Of a stretch of 64,000 nucleotides of DNA, positions 1-9,208 are shown piece after piece. Every line of letters starts with the position of its first letter. Position 1 is the stretch's first letter. The position numbers and the translations under genes are program-made. Source of the DNA: Acidobacteriota bacterium (lineage in GTDB: Bacteria > Acidobacteriota > Vicinamibacteria > Vicinamibacterales > SCN-69-37); assembly GCA_009694745.1 (NCBI GenBank), contig SHUF01000007.1, forward strand, positions 1-64,000, in the 5' to 3' direction. The notes beneath the pieces were generated by a model. That model did no database searches. It was not told the origin of the DNA and saw only the letters and a program-made list of their open reading frames with translations.

Positions 1-309
1 GGGATGCCGCTCTACGGCGCGCAGCCGCCCACCGGGTGGGGCGACACCGCCGAGGACTGGGTCAACACGGGCGCACTGCTCAACCGGCTGAACTTCTCGG
101 TGCAGTTGTCGAACGGCCAGCTCCGTGGCGTGCGCGTCAACGTGCGGGAGCTCGCGCCCAACACGTCCGAGGCGAGCCGCAACGCACTGGTCCAGTCACT
201 ACTGCTTGGCAACGCGTCGCAAATCACGCGCGACACATTGGCCAAGGCCGAGTCACCGCAACAGCTGGTGGCACTGACCCTGGGCTCTCCGGAGTTCCAG
301 AAACGGTAA
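1..309 (+). CDS. DUF1800 family protein, C-terminal part (starts before the window)
   Basis: The reading frame is open from base 1 and ends with TAA at 307-309, so only about the last 102 residues are seen. The segment LYGAQPPTGWGDTAEDWVN, followed by LLNRLNF and the terminal LGSPEFQKR, is the characteristic C-terminus of DUF1800 proteins, which are secreted proteins of unknown function. DUF1800 genes are normally paired with a DUF1501 gene, and one follows 23 bases downstream, which supports the call. The internal ATG at 4 is not the real start. Function is not established for the family. Confidence 0.85.
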   Translation, partial: GMPLYGAQPPTGWGDTAEDWVNTGALLNRLNFSVQLSNGQLRGVRVNVRELAPNTSEASRNALVQSLLLGNASQITRDTLAKAESPQQLVALTLGSPEFQKR

Positions 310-332
310 CCGTCTGGCCCTGAGGTAACTCC

Positions 333-1556
333 ATGATGAACCGAAGAATCTTCCTCAAGAACGGCAGTCTGGCCCTCGTCAGCCTTGGTTTCGCGCCGGC
401 GTTCTTCACCAGAGCGGCACAGGCAGCCCAGACGAAGCGCAAGGTGCTGGTCACGGTGTTCCAGCGCGGCGCGGTGGACGGGCTCAACATGATCGTCCCG
501 TTCGGCGAGAAGGCCTACTACCAAGCGCGTCCGTCGATCGCGATTGCCAAGCCGGGCGAGACCGGCGGCGCAGTGGATCTGGATGGATTCTTCGGCCTCC
601 ACCCACGCATGGCGTCGCTGCAGCCGTACTTCAAGCGGGGCGAACTCGCGATCGTCAACGCCACCGGTTCCAACGATCCGACGCGGTCGCACTTCGACGC
701 GCAGGACTACATGGAGAGCGGCACGCCGGGGCGCAAGAGCACGCGCGACGGCTGGCTCAATCGCTACCTGCACGCGCGTGAGCACGAAGAGGCGAGCGCG
801 TTTCGCGCGGTGTCGCTGACGCAGCAGTTGCCGCGCGCGTTGCAGGGCACCGCACCGGCGCTGGCCATCGACCAGCTCGGCCGATTCGGCCTGCGCGCCG
901 GAGATCGGGGCGACATGATGCAGTCGTCGTTCGAGGCGCAGTACGCGGCGGCTGCGGATTCGCTGCTCAAGCCCACGAGCAAGGAAGCGTTTGACGCAAT
1001 CAGACAGCTGGAGTCGGTGGACCTCGCCAAGTACACGCCGCAGAACGGCGCGGTGTATCCCAACAGCGGTTACGGCCAGGCGCTCAAGCAGATTGCGCAG
1101 CTCATCAAGGCCAACATGGGCCTGGAGGTGGCGTTCGCCGAGTCAGGCAACTGGGACCATCACGCGAACGAAGGTCCGCAGATCGCTAACCGTCTCGACG
1201 ACTTAGCGAGCGGCATCGCGGCCTTCGCGCAGGACCTGGGCGATGGGATGGCCGACGTGATGGTGCTGACGATGTCGGAGTTCGGGCGAACGGTGTCCGA
1301 GAACGGCGCGCGCGGCACGGACCACGGCCACGGCAACGCGATGCTGCTGCTCGGCGGCGATGTGAAGGGTGGAAAGGTCTACGGCAAGTGGCCCGGCCTC
1401 GAACGCGAACAGCGCTACGAAGGACGCGACTTGGCGATTACGACTGACTTCCGCGACGTCTTCGCTGAAGTACTGGGCGGCCACCTCGGCGCGAAAGACA
1501 TCAATTCGGTCTTCCCGGGCCATACCGTCAAGAGTCGGCTTGGGCTCGTCGGCTGA
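333..1556 (+). CDS. DUF1501 domain protein with Tat-type signal
   Basis: A 407-residue exported protein. The N-terminus carries NRRIFLKNG followed by a hydrophobic stretch and an A-x-A type cleavage region near residue 30, as in Tat-secreted DUF1501 proteins (alkaline-phosphatase/sulfatase-like fold, function unknown). Family landmarks visible are RGAVDGLNMIVPFG near residue 45, the SHFDAQDYMESG block, GNWDHHANEG and the C-terminal EFGRTVSENG...TDHGHGNAM block with metal-ligand-like His/Asp residues. A GAGG ribosome site lies 7 to 10 bases upstream of the ATG. It forms a two-gene operon with the DUF1800 gene. Full length. Confidence 0.9.
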   Translation: MMNRRIFLKNGSLALVSLGFAPAFFTRAAQAAQTKRKVLVTVFQRGAVDGLNMIVPFGEKAYYQARPSIAIAKPGETGGAVDLDGFFGLHPRMASLQPYFKRGELAIVNATGSNDPTRSHFDAQDYMESGTPGRKSTRDGWLNRYLHAREHEEASAFRAVSLTQQLPRALQGTAPALAIDQLGRFGLRAGDRGDMMQSSFEAQYAAAADSLLKPTSKEAFDAIRQLESVDLAKYTPQNGAVYPNSGYGQALKQIAQLIKANMGLEVAFAESGNWDHHANEGPQIANRLDDLASGIAAFAQDLGDGMADVMVLTMSEFGRTVSENGARGTDHGHGNAMLLLGGDVKGGKVYGKWPGLEREQRYEGRDLAITTDFRDVFAEVLGGHLGAKDINSVFPGHTVKSRLGLVG

Positions 1557-1591
1557 CAGGACGCGCCGACGCAGACGCCGACTGCGTCATT

Positions 1592-1802
1592 CGTAATGGC
1601 GAAATGCCACAAATGTCCGAAATGGCGAAGTGTCGGACAAACCATTGCAGGGAAGAATGTGGGAATGTCCTTGGCGCAATGAATGAATGACCCGGTTCGA
1701 AGGAAATTCGACCATTCAACAACCAGGACATTCAGCGATTCTGCCACTCAAGCAATGTAGACATTTCGCCATTTCGGACATTTGTGACATTTCGCCACTA
1801 CG
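1592..1802. repeat. Inverted-repeat element, family A (40-nt arms)
   Basis: Arms at 1592-1631 and 1763-1802 are reverse complements over 40 nt with 3 mismatches; the core is ATTTCGCCATTTCGGACATT. Each arm itself carries two direct copies of ATTTCGCCA around TTTCGGACATTTGTG. The 131-nt interior encodes nothing recognisable. The pair sits between convergent genes (DUF1501 and methyltransferase), so it could act as a bidirectional terminator or be a small non-autonomous mobile element. A third arm copy is at 38973-39012. Confidence 0.8.
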
Positions 1803-1823
1803 CCGACACTTGTGCGGCAGCAG

Positions 1824-2696
1824 TTACCGCGAAGCTGTCCAGGCGCCAGCTGGACTCGTGCCCTTGATCATCTTTCCGTCCTCACTCACCCTGCCCGTGT
1901 AATGCTGCCCACCGACAGTAAAAGTAATGTCGTAGCCTAGGAGTTTGCCTTCGGTAATAGCGGCGTTGCCAAGCAGGCCTGTGACAAATTGAAACTTCTG
2001 ATAGAGCTTCAATACTTGGCCGTTCATGCTCCAGACGGAGGGTTCCGGTGGCCCCTGAAAGCGCACCTCATCAAGTGGTCTATCGTCCGGGGCGACTTTC
2101 GCCGGCACGACGTAGAGGATCGCCGTGCACCAGCTGGTCTCGCACGGATCAACTCGCTTCTCCGCCTCGGGCAGCCACTCATCTTCGCCCGAGCCCATAC
2201 GGAAGGTGTTGGTCACCACGCGCGTGCCGGGCTTCATGTTCAGGATGGTCGGCCGCAGTTGCTCGTTGAGGCTGGGCAGCAGGAACATGGTGAGGACGTT
2301 GGCTTTTGAGAAGTCGGTCTTGAAGAAATCGCCCTGAACGAACGTGGCGCTGGCAGACATCCCAGCCTCTTCGGCTCGCTGGCGCGCCAACGCCACCATA
2401 TCGGGATTAAATTCGACACCCATGGCCCTGGCACCACGCTTGGCGGCCGTGATCACCGTGATGCCGTCGCCGGAACCCAGATCAACCAGGAAGTCGCTCT
2501 TGGTGAGCTTCGCCATGTCGAGCATCGCGTCCACGGTTGGCTGCGGCGTCGGTACCCAGACCACGTCTTTGCCGGCCTGACCCACCTTGGGCTCAAACGG
2601 TTTTTGTGTGGTCGCCACCTGCGCGGCCAATACGGCACCCGCCAGCACTGCCACGGCGGCACCACCAGAAATCACTCGTCGTGCAAACTCAGTCAT
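1824..2696 (-). CDS. Exported class I SAM-dependent methyltransferase-like protein
   Basis: A 290-residue protein with a hydrophobic N-terminal segment (VISGGAAVAVLAGAVLAAQ) that should export or anchor it. The SAM-binding motif I is clear, VDLGSGDG near residue 72, followed by the acidic motif II (GVEFNPDMV) and the motif IV-like FVQGDFFKTDFS. The C-terminal 80 residues form a separate beta-rich region with several YTG/GYDITFTVGG stretches and are not typical of cytosolic methyltransferases. Related proteins occur in Acidobacteria and Proteobacteria, usually labelled class I SAM methyltransferase with no known substrate. Divergent from the PLP-enzyme gene across a perfect palindrome. SAM availability outside the cytoplasm would be a puzzle, so the N-terminal segment may be an anchor facing inward. 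Confidence 0.8.
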   Translation of the reverse strand: MTEFARRVISGGAAVAVLAGAVLAAQVATTQKPFEPKVGQAGKDVVWVPTPQPTVDAMLDMAKLTKSDFLVDLGSGDGITVITAAKRGARAMGVEFNPDMVALARQRAEEAGMSASATFVQGDFFKTDFSKANVLTMFLLPSLNEQLRPTILNMKPGTRVVTNTFRMGSGEDEWLPEAEKRVDPCETSWCTAILYVVPAKVAPDDRPLDEVRFQGPPEPSVWSMNGQVLKLYQKFQFVTGLLGNAAITEGKLLGYDITFTVGGQHYTGRVSEDGKMIKGTSPAGAWTASR

Positions 2697-2722
2697 GTGA
2701 CGTAAACCCCCGGTCTTGGATT

Positions 2723-2773
2723 CTAAATGAGCTCGTAGCTGATTTGCGGCAAATCAGCTACGAGCTCATTTAG
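2723..2773. promoter_or_regulatory. Perfect 51-bp palindrome between divergent genes
   Basis: Arms 2723-2747 and 2749-2773 are exact reverse complements (25 nt each) around a single G at 2748; the core is AGCTCGTAGCTGATTTGC. It lies between the methyltransferase (leftward) and DSD1 enzyme (rightward). Its outer edges overlap -10-like boxes for both genes: TAGGAT at 2771-2776 (6 nt before the ATG at 2783) and, on the minus strand, TAGAAT at 2720-2725. It could be a shared operator, a cruciform or a palindromic mobile repeat. Confidence 0.8.
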
Positions 2774-2782
2774 GATACCTGG

Positions 2783-3901
2783 ATGCCGTTGTCCCCTCGC
2801 TCACCCTACCCCGTGGTCTCGTCCAGCCGACTGGCGGCAAACATCGCCCGGATGCAGACACTGGCCAACCACGCCGGGGTCCGTCTACGGCCACACGCCA
2901 AGACTCACAAGAGCCCGGTGATCGCCCGCATGCAAATCGAGGCCGGTGCCGTGGGCATCTGCTGCGCGAAGCTCTCGGAAGCCGCGGTCTTCGCCGACGC
3001 GGGCATCACCGATATCCGGATTCCCTACCCGGTCAACCCGTCCAACGCCGACCGCCTGCTGGTGCTGATGGAACGGGTTCGCCTGTCGATCATCGTTGAC
3101 GACGCGGACGTGGCGGTTGACTGGTCGGGCGCGATGGTGCGGGCGAGGAAGGTGCTGGACATCCTAGTGAAGGTGGACGTGGGCACCCACCGATGTGGCG
3201 TGAATCCTGACTCGCCTGATGTGGTGAACACCATTACCCGCATCGCGCGGCTGCCGGGCTTGTCCTTCCGCGGCATCCTGAGCCACGCGGGACATACCTA
3301 CAACGCCGAATCACCCTACGCGCTCGCGGCCATCGTGGCCAGAGAAACCGAAATCATGATCGGCCTGGCGAAGCGCCTTCGTGAGGCCGGCGTACCCGTG
3401 GAGGAAATCAGCGTCGGGTCCACGCCTGCGGCGTCTCTTGCGCCCACCCAACATGGCATCACCGAGATGCGGCCCGGCAACTACGTATTCCTGGACCGAA
3501 CCCAGGTCGGCCTGGGGTCGGCCACGTACGAAAACTGCGCGCTTTTTGTCGTAGCCACGGTCGTCAGCCGGCCGGCGCCTGACCGCGCGATCCTCGACTG
3601 CGGCAGCAAGACCCTGACATCGGACGGAGCACGAGGATTCACGGACCTTCCTGGCTACGGGGCTATCTTCCTGTCTTCGAACGAGAATCAGCCCGACGCG
3701 TCGATTGTCATTGAACGCGTGTCGGAAGAACACGCCGTGTGTCGCGTTCCGGAGTCGTCGCCTCTGCGACCAGGTGATCGGGTCCGTGTGCTCCCCAACC
3801 ACGCATGCACCGTCACCAACCTGACCGATCGACTGTGGTTGGCCAGCGATCAGGGCGCGCTCGCGCCACTCACTGTTGCAGCCCGTGGACGCAACTGGTA
3901 G
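2783..3901 (+). CDS. DSD1-family PLP enzyme (D-serine dehydratase / D-threonine aldolase type)
   Basis: A 372-residue protein of the alanine-racemase-fold D-serine dehydratase-like family. The PLP lysine is K40 in RPHAKTHKSP; DVGTHRCGVNP and GSTPA supply further cofactor-binding loops. The C-terminal LPNHACTVTNL contains H340 and C342, the His-x-Cys pair that binds metal in eukaryotic-type D-serine dehydratases. D-threonine aldolases of the same family split D-threonine into glycine and acetaldehyde, so the reaction (dehydratase or aldolase) cannot be fixed from sequence alone; the His-x-Cys pair leans towards dehydratase. Start ATG 2783 has a TAGGAT box 6 nt upstream and no ribosome site, suggesting a leaderless mRNA. 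A microcompartment shell gene follows 65 bases downstream on the same strand. Confidence 0.85.
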   Translation: MPLSPRSPYPVVSSSRLAANIARMQTLANHAGVRLRPHAKTHKSPVIARMQIEAGAVGICCAKLSEAAVFADAGITDIRIPYPVNPSNADRLLVLMERVRLSIIVDDADVAVDWSGAMVRARKVLDILVKVDVGTHRCGVNPDSPDVVNTITRIARLPGLSFRGILSHAGHTYNAESPYALAAIVARETEIMIGLAKRLREAGVPVEEISVGSTPAASLAPTQHGITEMRPGNYVFLDRTQVGLGSATYENCALFVVATVVSRPAPDRAILDCGSKTLTSDGARGFTDLPGYGAIFLSSNENQPDASIVIERVSEEHAVCRVPESSPLRPGDRVRVLPNHACTVTNLTDRLWLASDQGALAPLTVAARGRNW

Positions 3902-3966
3902 CAGCGCCTGTGGGGCTGTGCGCCAAAGAGCTCGTTTCCAGGGACCCGTGGTAAAGTCCTGACCTG

Positions 3967-4260
3967 ATGACTCCAAAATCGAGCCCATCCGGCGACGCAC
4001 TGGGAATGGTCGAAACGCGCGGCTACGTCGGGATGGTGGAAGCCACCGACGCGATGCTGAAGACGGCAAACGTCACGTTTGTGGGCTGGCAGAAAGTGGA
4101 CGCCGGCCTCGTGACCGCCATCGTCCGCGGCGACGTGGCTTCAGTGAAGGCCGCGACCGATGCTGGCGCGGCTGCCGCTCGCAAGGTGGGCGACCTCGTG
4201 GGCGTGCACGTCATCCCGCGCCCGGCCGACGACGTGGGCACGATCTTCCCGATCGACTAA
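3967..4260 (+). CDS. BMC-H bacterial microcompartment shell protein, single gene
   Basis: A 97-residue single-BMC-domain protein of the PduA/EutM/CcmK type: [18 protein letters not shown] at residues 13-30, [16 protein letters not shown], and [11 protein letters not shown] near the C-terminus. These hexamers tile the facets of protein microcompartments. The pore-lining motif after the conserved lysine reads D45-A46-G47, where family members usually have small Gly/Ser residues, so the pore would carry an extra acidic ring. No other shell gene, pentamer (BMC-P), aldehyde dehydrogenase or alcohol dehydrogenase lies in this window. TAAAGT at 3952-3957 is a possible -10 box 9 nt before the ATG. 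Probably co-expressed with or just after the DSD1-type gene. Confidence 0.93.
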   Translation: MTPKSSPSGDALGMVETRGYVGMVEATDAMLKTANVTFVGWQKVDAGLVTAIVRGDVASVKAATDAGAAAARKVGDLVGVHVIPRPADDVGTIFPID

Positions 4261-4270
4261 GTGCCGCGGC

Positions 4271-4320
4271 CTTCCGCCTTCGCTGAAGCTTCGGCGGACC
4301 GCCGTAGCCTTGGCGGAGGC
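4271..4320. repeat. Family F short hairpin repeat (CCGCC...GGCGG)
   Basis: Two adjacent hairpin units, one from 4275 (CCGCCTTCG...CGGCGG) and one at 4299-4320 (CCGCCGTAGCCTTGGCGG plus AGGC). The second 22-mer recurs exactly at 53732-53753. No coding content; sits between the shell-protein gene and the end of the convergent M14 peptidase gene. Bases 4350-4380 contain a GGGACCCCAGGACCCC-type stretch resembling 38893-38925. Confidence 0.6.
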
Positions 4321-4379
4321 TGGTGAGGCCCAGGCCGCGCTACGAATACCCGGACTCCGGGACCCCAGGACCCCGATTT

Positions 4380-7100
4380 CTATCTCGCCCCTGTCAGCGA
4401 ATTGAAGATTACCTTGAAGGTGCCGAAGGTCTGACCGCGCCACTGCGGGCGGAAGCCAAACAGGATCACGCGTCCATCACCATGCTGCACTTCGAGGGCG
4501 GCGGCCTTGCCCTGCAGGTGCTGTTCGCCCAGCAGGTAGCCTGAGGCGAGCGGTGAGCCCGTGTCGGCGTATCGCGCGAGGATGGTGCCCTTGAACCCGA
4601 CGAGTGTTTCGAAGGCCGGGCTCGAGTTGAAGAACACCGCTGTGGTCTTCTGCAGGCCGGCCATCACCGGCTGCGACGGATCAACTTCCACGTTGACCAG
4701 CGAGCCGCCGACGAAAAATTCCTGCCGGCCCAGACCCTGAAGGGTGTTGCGCACCGGCAACTTCAATTGGTCGATGGCGAATGCCGAGCTTCGGTTCAGG
4801 CAGACGAGGGTACCGCCCGCGCGCACGAATTCGTCGATCGCTTTGACGCGATTCGCGTCGCCCTCGGGCAATGCCGACGCACCGGTCGCACCGGCTCCGG
4901 CACCGCGTCCTGCTCCACCCGCACCACCAGCTCCGGCAGGTCCGCCACGGCCTCCACGACCCGCGCCCACCAGCACGCCTCGCGGCTCGTCGGTCACGAC
5001 AATCGCGTCGAATCGCGAGCGCAGGTTGCCCGCGCCAATTTCGTCGGCAGAGAGCTTGGTGAAGGGAAACTCGAAGCGCTCGAGCACCCAGCGCGTCCAG
5101 CCTTCGTCCATGCTTGCGCCGGGGTCGAACATCGCGATGCGCGGCTGACGAAGGGTGGTGGCCCGCGTGGCGACGCGTTCGGCGCGCAACGCCAGTGTCC
5201 GCACCATCGTGTCCTGCGCGTCTGGCGTGAGACCCGAGATGACATAGCGGCCCGAGGCGCCTGCGGCGCCTGGCGCCCATCCGACAGTGGCGCCACTCTT
5301 CCAGGCCTGATTCGCGGCGCGGAACGCGTTGTTCTGCGCGGGATCGATTGCGAGTGACGGTCCGGTGCCGGTGATGGCGCCAGCGGGCGGCACGATCGCC
5401 GCGGCCAACGGAATCGTCTCGAATCCAAGTCCTGGCGCACTGTCGTAGGGCGCAGGATCCGCGCCACCGACTGAGTCGTACTGGGACGTTCGAGCCGTGG
5501 GCGCCGCCACCTGGCCCAAAGGCTTCAGGGCTTTCTTCAACTCCGCACGCTTCCCGTCGTCCAGCGTGCCGATCGTCTGCATCGCCACGCCCATCGAGAG
5601 CGGCAGCGTCCAACCGGCTGCGTCGTATGGCTGCTCGGGCGCGCCACCGGGCGACTCACGGATGTCGGGATACTTCTGCACGTCGAGCACTTCCCTCGCG
5701 AGCGCGATGAACTCCTGATCGGTCGGCACCACCCAGCTGCCGGCCGCGTATGTCACATCACCCACGGTGAAGTCGGCGGTCAGTTCCGATATGCGCACGC
5801 CGCCGAACGCGATCCGCTTCAACATCTCGACCGCGGCCACCGGATCGCGCTGCGCCTTGGGCACCACATACGCCGACGGTCCGCTCGCGCGATGTTGCGT
5901 AATCTGCGCCATCCCCGACCGCCAGCGGTTCATCAGGACGTTGTCTTTGTACGTCGCGGCGTAATCGAGTACCGACATCGACGCGGTGTGCATATAGGCG
6001 ACGGAATCGCCAAGCCCGAAGTGGCCACCCGCCCACGGGCTCGGGTACAGGCTCTGCGGGCGCAGGTCCTGATAGGCCTGCGGAATGTCCTTGATGGTGT
6101 AGTCGCGCGGCGCCGCCATGTTTGCGAGAGCCGTCTCGGTCCAGAACGACGCGATGTTCTTGAACATCGGCGCATAGTCGATGTAGCCCGCGTACCACGC
6201 GTCGAAGCCCGTGCCCATGTGCGTGGCGCCCACCTGGCCGCGTTCTTCAAGACCCTGCGCGATGGCCATGCCGATCGTGTTCACCGTGCGCGACATCAGG
6301 AATGGCGCATGCAACGCGATGGGCTCGGCAAACGGCGGCAGCCAGATACGGGTGGGAAACGGCGCCGTCTGGTGATGCACATAGACGATCTGCGGCTCCC
6401 ACTGCCGCCACGCCTGCTCCATCACTCGCGATTCGATCATGTTGAGCATGTACGCGTCGCGGTTGTTGTCGTGGCCCACGTACTCCTGGTACAGCACAGG
6501 CAACGTCGTACTCACGCCGGGCGTGCCGACGTTCTTCATGTAGTGCTCGGCCACCATCTGATGGCCATCCGGATTGATGGTGGGCCACAACATCAGGACG
6601 ACGTTGTCCAGGATACGTTGCACCTGCTCGTCTCTCCCCGGCTCATTCGGATGCGATGTCAGCAGGTCGTAGGCCAGCTGCAGCGTGTGCTGCGGTCCCG
6701 CGACTTCGGTGGAGTGCAAACCGCCATCGATATGAACGATGGCCTTTCCCTCGCGCGCAAGGGCGCGGGCCTGATCTTCGGTGAGGCCTTCAGGTGACGC
6801 CAGGCGCCGCGCAATCTCGCGGTACCGATCCACGCGCGCCAGATTGCGCTCGGTGGAAATCAGCGCGACGTAGTACGTCCGCCCCTGCGTCGACGTACCC
6901 ATCGGCACAAGCTGCATCTTCGCGCTCGCCGCATCCAGCGCCCGAAAGTACTTGATCGTGTCGTCGTAGGTAGTCAGCTTGAAATCGGCCCCGGGCTTGA
7001 ACCCGATCACCGACTCAGGGGTGGGAACTCCGGATTGGGCGGACAGGGACGCTGATGCAAACAGGAGAGAAACAGCGAGCAGACGGACTGTGCGAGACAT
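4380..7100 (-). CDS. Secreted M14-family zinc carboxypeptidase
   Basis: A 906-residue protein with a signal peptide (residues 1-22, ending in SLSAQS). The N-terminal M14 domain carries the zinc ligands H129-x-x-E132 (GGLHSTEV), NPDGH near 176-180, DNNRD at 211-215 (substrate-binding Asn-Arg region) and HHQT near 242-245 as the third zinc site. The C-terminal half is a long region containing a Gly/Arg/Ala-rich low-complexity linker near residues 730-760 and a GATase-like FVRAGGTLVCLNRSS segment. Such giant M14 proteins are common in Acidobacteria and probably cleave peptides in the periplasm. ATG at 7100 follows a TAATAT box by 6 nt with no ribosome site. Confidence 0.9.
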   Translation of the reverse strand: MSRTVRLLAVSLLFASASLSAQSGVPTPESVIGFKPGADFKLTTYDDTIKYFRALDAASAKMQLVPMGTSTQGRTYYVALISTERNLARVDRYREIARRLASPEGLTEDQARALAREGKAIVHIDGGLHSTEVAGPQHTLQLAYDLLTSHPNEPGRDEQVQRILDNVVLMLWPTINPDGHQMVAEHYMKNVGTPGVSTTLPVLYQEYVGHDNNRDAYMLNMIESRVMEQAWRQWEPQIVYVHHQTAPFPTRIWLPPFAEPIALHAPFLMSRTVNTIGMAIAQGLEERGQVGATHMGTGFDAWYAGYIDYAPMFKNIASFWTETALANMAAPRDYTIKDIPQAYQDLRPQSLYPSPWAGGHFGLGDSVAYMHTASMSVLDYAATYKDNVLMNRWRSGMAQITQHRASGPSAYVVPKAQRDPVAAVEMLKRIAFGGVRISELTADFTVGDVTYAAGSWVVPTDQEFIALAREVLDVQKYPDIRESPGGAPEQPYDAAGWTLPLSMGVAMQTIGTLDDGKRAELKKALKPLGQVAAPTARTSQYDSVGGADPAPYDSAPGLGFETIPLAAAIVPPAGAITGTGPSLAIDPAQNNAFRAANQAWKSGATVGWAPGAAGASGRYVISGLTPDAQDTMVRTLALRAERVATRATTLRQPRIAMFDPGASMDEGWTRWVLERFEFPFTKLSADEIGAGNLRSRFDAIVVTDEPRGVLVGAGRGGRGGPAGAGGAGGAGRGAGAGATGASALPEGDANRVKAIDEFVRAGGTLVCLNRSSAFAIDQLKLPVRNTLQGLGRQEFFVGGSLVNVEVDPSQPVMAGLQKTTAVFFNSSPAFETLVGFKGTILARYADTGSPLASGYLLGEQHLQGKAAALEVQHGDGRVILFGFRPQWRGQTFGTFKVIFNSLTGAR

Positions 7101-7106
7101 AGGTGC

Positions 7107-7112
7107 ATATTA
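7107..7112 (-). promoter_or_regulatory. -10-like TAATAT box, 6 nt before the M14 start
   Basis: On the minus strand TAATAT is followed by 6 bases and the ATG of the M14 gene, the same geometry seen at eight other gene starts in the window. It predicts a transcript beginning at or next to the start codon. No -35 box is obvious. Confidence 0.45.
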
Positions 7113-7196
7113 ACTGGGGAAATTAGGAAGTTGGGAGATTAGGAACAGTAGGAAAGTTCCCCAGTTCCTAACTTCCTAAGTTCCTAACTTCCTAAG
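7112..7196. repeat. Family D inverted repeat (TTCCTAAGTTCCCCAG type)
   Basis: Left arm 7112-7154 and right arm 7157-7196 are imperfect reverse complements built from repeated TTCCTAACTTCCTAAG / GGAACTGGGGAA units, with a near-zero loop. The right arm runs into the MerR-type gene, providing its last codons and its TAG stop. Related direct-repeat stretches are at 36003-36066 and 53767-53800. Confidence 0.7.
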
Positions 7197-7651
7197 TGAC
7201 GAGGCGGCTTCTTTCTAATCGCCCGCCCTTTGACGGGTTTGAGCTTGAGCACCTCAGCCCCGAGCAGCGCCTGGGTGGGGTCCACGAGCAGGTCGAACAC
7301 GTGTCCTTGTCTCGTCTCAAGGAACAAGCCCACACCATTCGTCAGCAACCTCAAATCACCCGCATCGTCCAGCGTTTCAGACAGACGGCGGCGAAAGTAG
7401 TCGCGCAGGGCCTCCATCATGTGTTTGAGGGTGGCGTTGTCGAAGCCGCGGCGTCGGAGTTCGGCGAGCGCGAAGAGTTCAAGTACGTCCACCGGGGAGT
7501 ACCGGCGCTCGGTGAACCCACCCTGGTCGGTCTTGCGGGGCGCGATGGAGGGTTGGAAGACGCGCGCCTCGTCCCACCACTGCAACTGCTTGCCGGTCAG
7601 CCCGGTTTGGGCCGCGACTTCGCGGGCGGAGTAGGAGGACTTCAGCTTCAT
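7184..7651 (-). CDS. MerR-family transcriptional regulator
   Basis: A 155-residue DNA-binding protein. The N-terminal winged helix shows YSAREVAAQTGLTGKQLQWWDEARVFQPS and RRYSPVDVLELFALAELRRRGF, the MerR helix-turn-helix and wing. The C-terminal half (ALRDYFRRRL onward) has no cysteine ligand set or recognisable effector domain, so the inducer is unknown. It is the third gene of an operon with a sugar dehydrogenase and a pterin dehydratase, 7 bases after the latter. Its last three residues and stop codon lie inside a hairpin repeat, so the original C-terminus may have been different. Confidence 0.85.
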   Translation of the reverse strand: MKLKSSYSAREVAAQTGLTGKQLQWWDEARVFQPSIAPRKTDQGGFTERRYSPVDVLELFALAELRRRGFDNATLKHMMEALRDYFRRRLSETLDDAGDLRLLTNGVGLFLETRQGHVFDLLVDPTQALLGAEVLKLKPVKGRAIRKKPPRHLGS

Positions 7652-7658
7652 CGGCGCG

Positions 7659-7946
7659 TCACGGGGCCGGGAACGCCGCGTCGGTCGCCCTGGCTGCGTC
7701 CAGGTCTTTTGTTGTCACGCCGCCTGCGCTGTGCGTGGACCACGTGACGGTGACCTTCCGATAGCTGATGAGCAGGTCGGGGTGGTGATCCACGGATTCG
7801 GCGTAGGTGGCCACGCGTCCGGCAAACGCCATCGCCTCGGGGAAGGACGGACAGGTGAACGTTCGGCTGATGGCCGGCGCGTCGGCCACCCACCCGGGGA
7901 GGCTCGCGAGCGCCGCGCGAAGTTCAGTTGAGTTCAGGCTCTGCAT
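7659..7946 (-). CDS. phhB: 4a-hydroxytetrahydrobiopterin (pterin-carbinolamine) dehydratase
   Basis: A 95-residue single-domain protein of the PCD/DCoH family. The conserved block VDHHPDLLISYRKVTVTW followed by STHSAGGVTTKD is the family signature; the paired histidines and the later H/D residues form the active site that dehydrates 4a-hydroxytetrahydropterin, recycling the cofactor of aromatic amino acid hydroxylases. No hydroxylase gene is seen in the window. Start ATG 7946, 11 bases after the sugar dehydrogenase gene ends; same operon as the downstream MerR gene. Confidence 0.93.
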   Translation of the reverse strand: MQSLNSTELRAALASLPGWVADAPAISRTFTCPSFPEAMAFAGRVATYAESVDHHPDLLISYRKVTVTWSTHSAGGVTTKDLDAARATDAAFPAP

Positions 7947-7957
7947 GCTGGCCCCGG

Positions 7958-9184
<1,227 letters not shown>

Positions 9185-9190
9185 GGGGAA

Positions 9191-9205
9191 ATACTAGCCT
9201 AGACT
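9191..9205. promoter_or_regulatory. Divergent -10-like boxes (sugar dehydrogenase / DUF3052)
   Basis: Minus-strand TAGTAT at 9191-9196 lies 6 nt before the sugar dehydrogenase ATG. Plus-strand TAGACT at 9200-9205 lies 9 nt before ATG 9215 (or 3 nt before GTG 9209) of the DUF3052 gene. The whole divergent intergenic region is only about 25-30 bases, so each promoter must run into the neighbouring gene. Confidence 0.4.
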
Positions 9206-9208
9206 GCC

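Noticed and set aside
1592-1802. Insertion sequence with terminal inverted repeats
   Set aside because: The interior is only 131 bases and encodes no transposase; at most a non-autonomous element.
3967-4260. A complete bacterial microcompartment operon
   Set aside because: Only one BMC-H gene is present; no BMC-P, BMC-T, aldehyde or alcohol dehydrogenase lies within the window.
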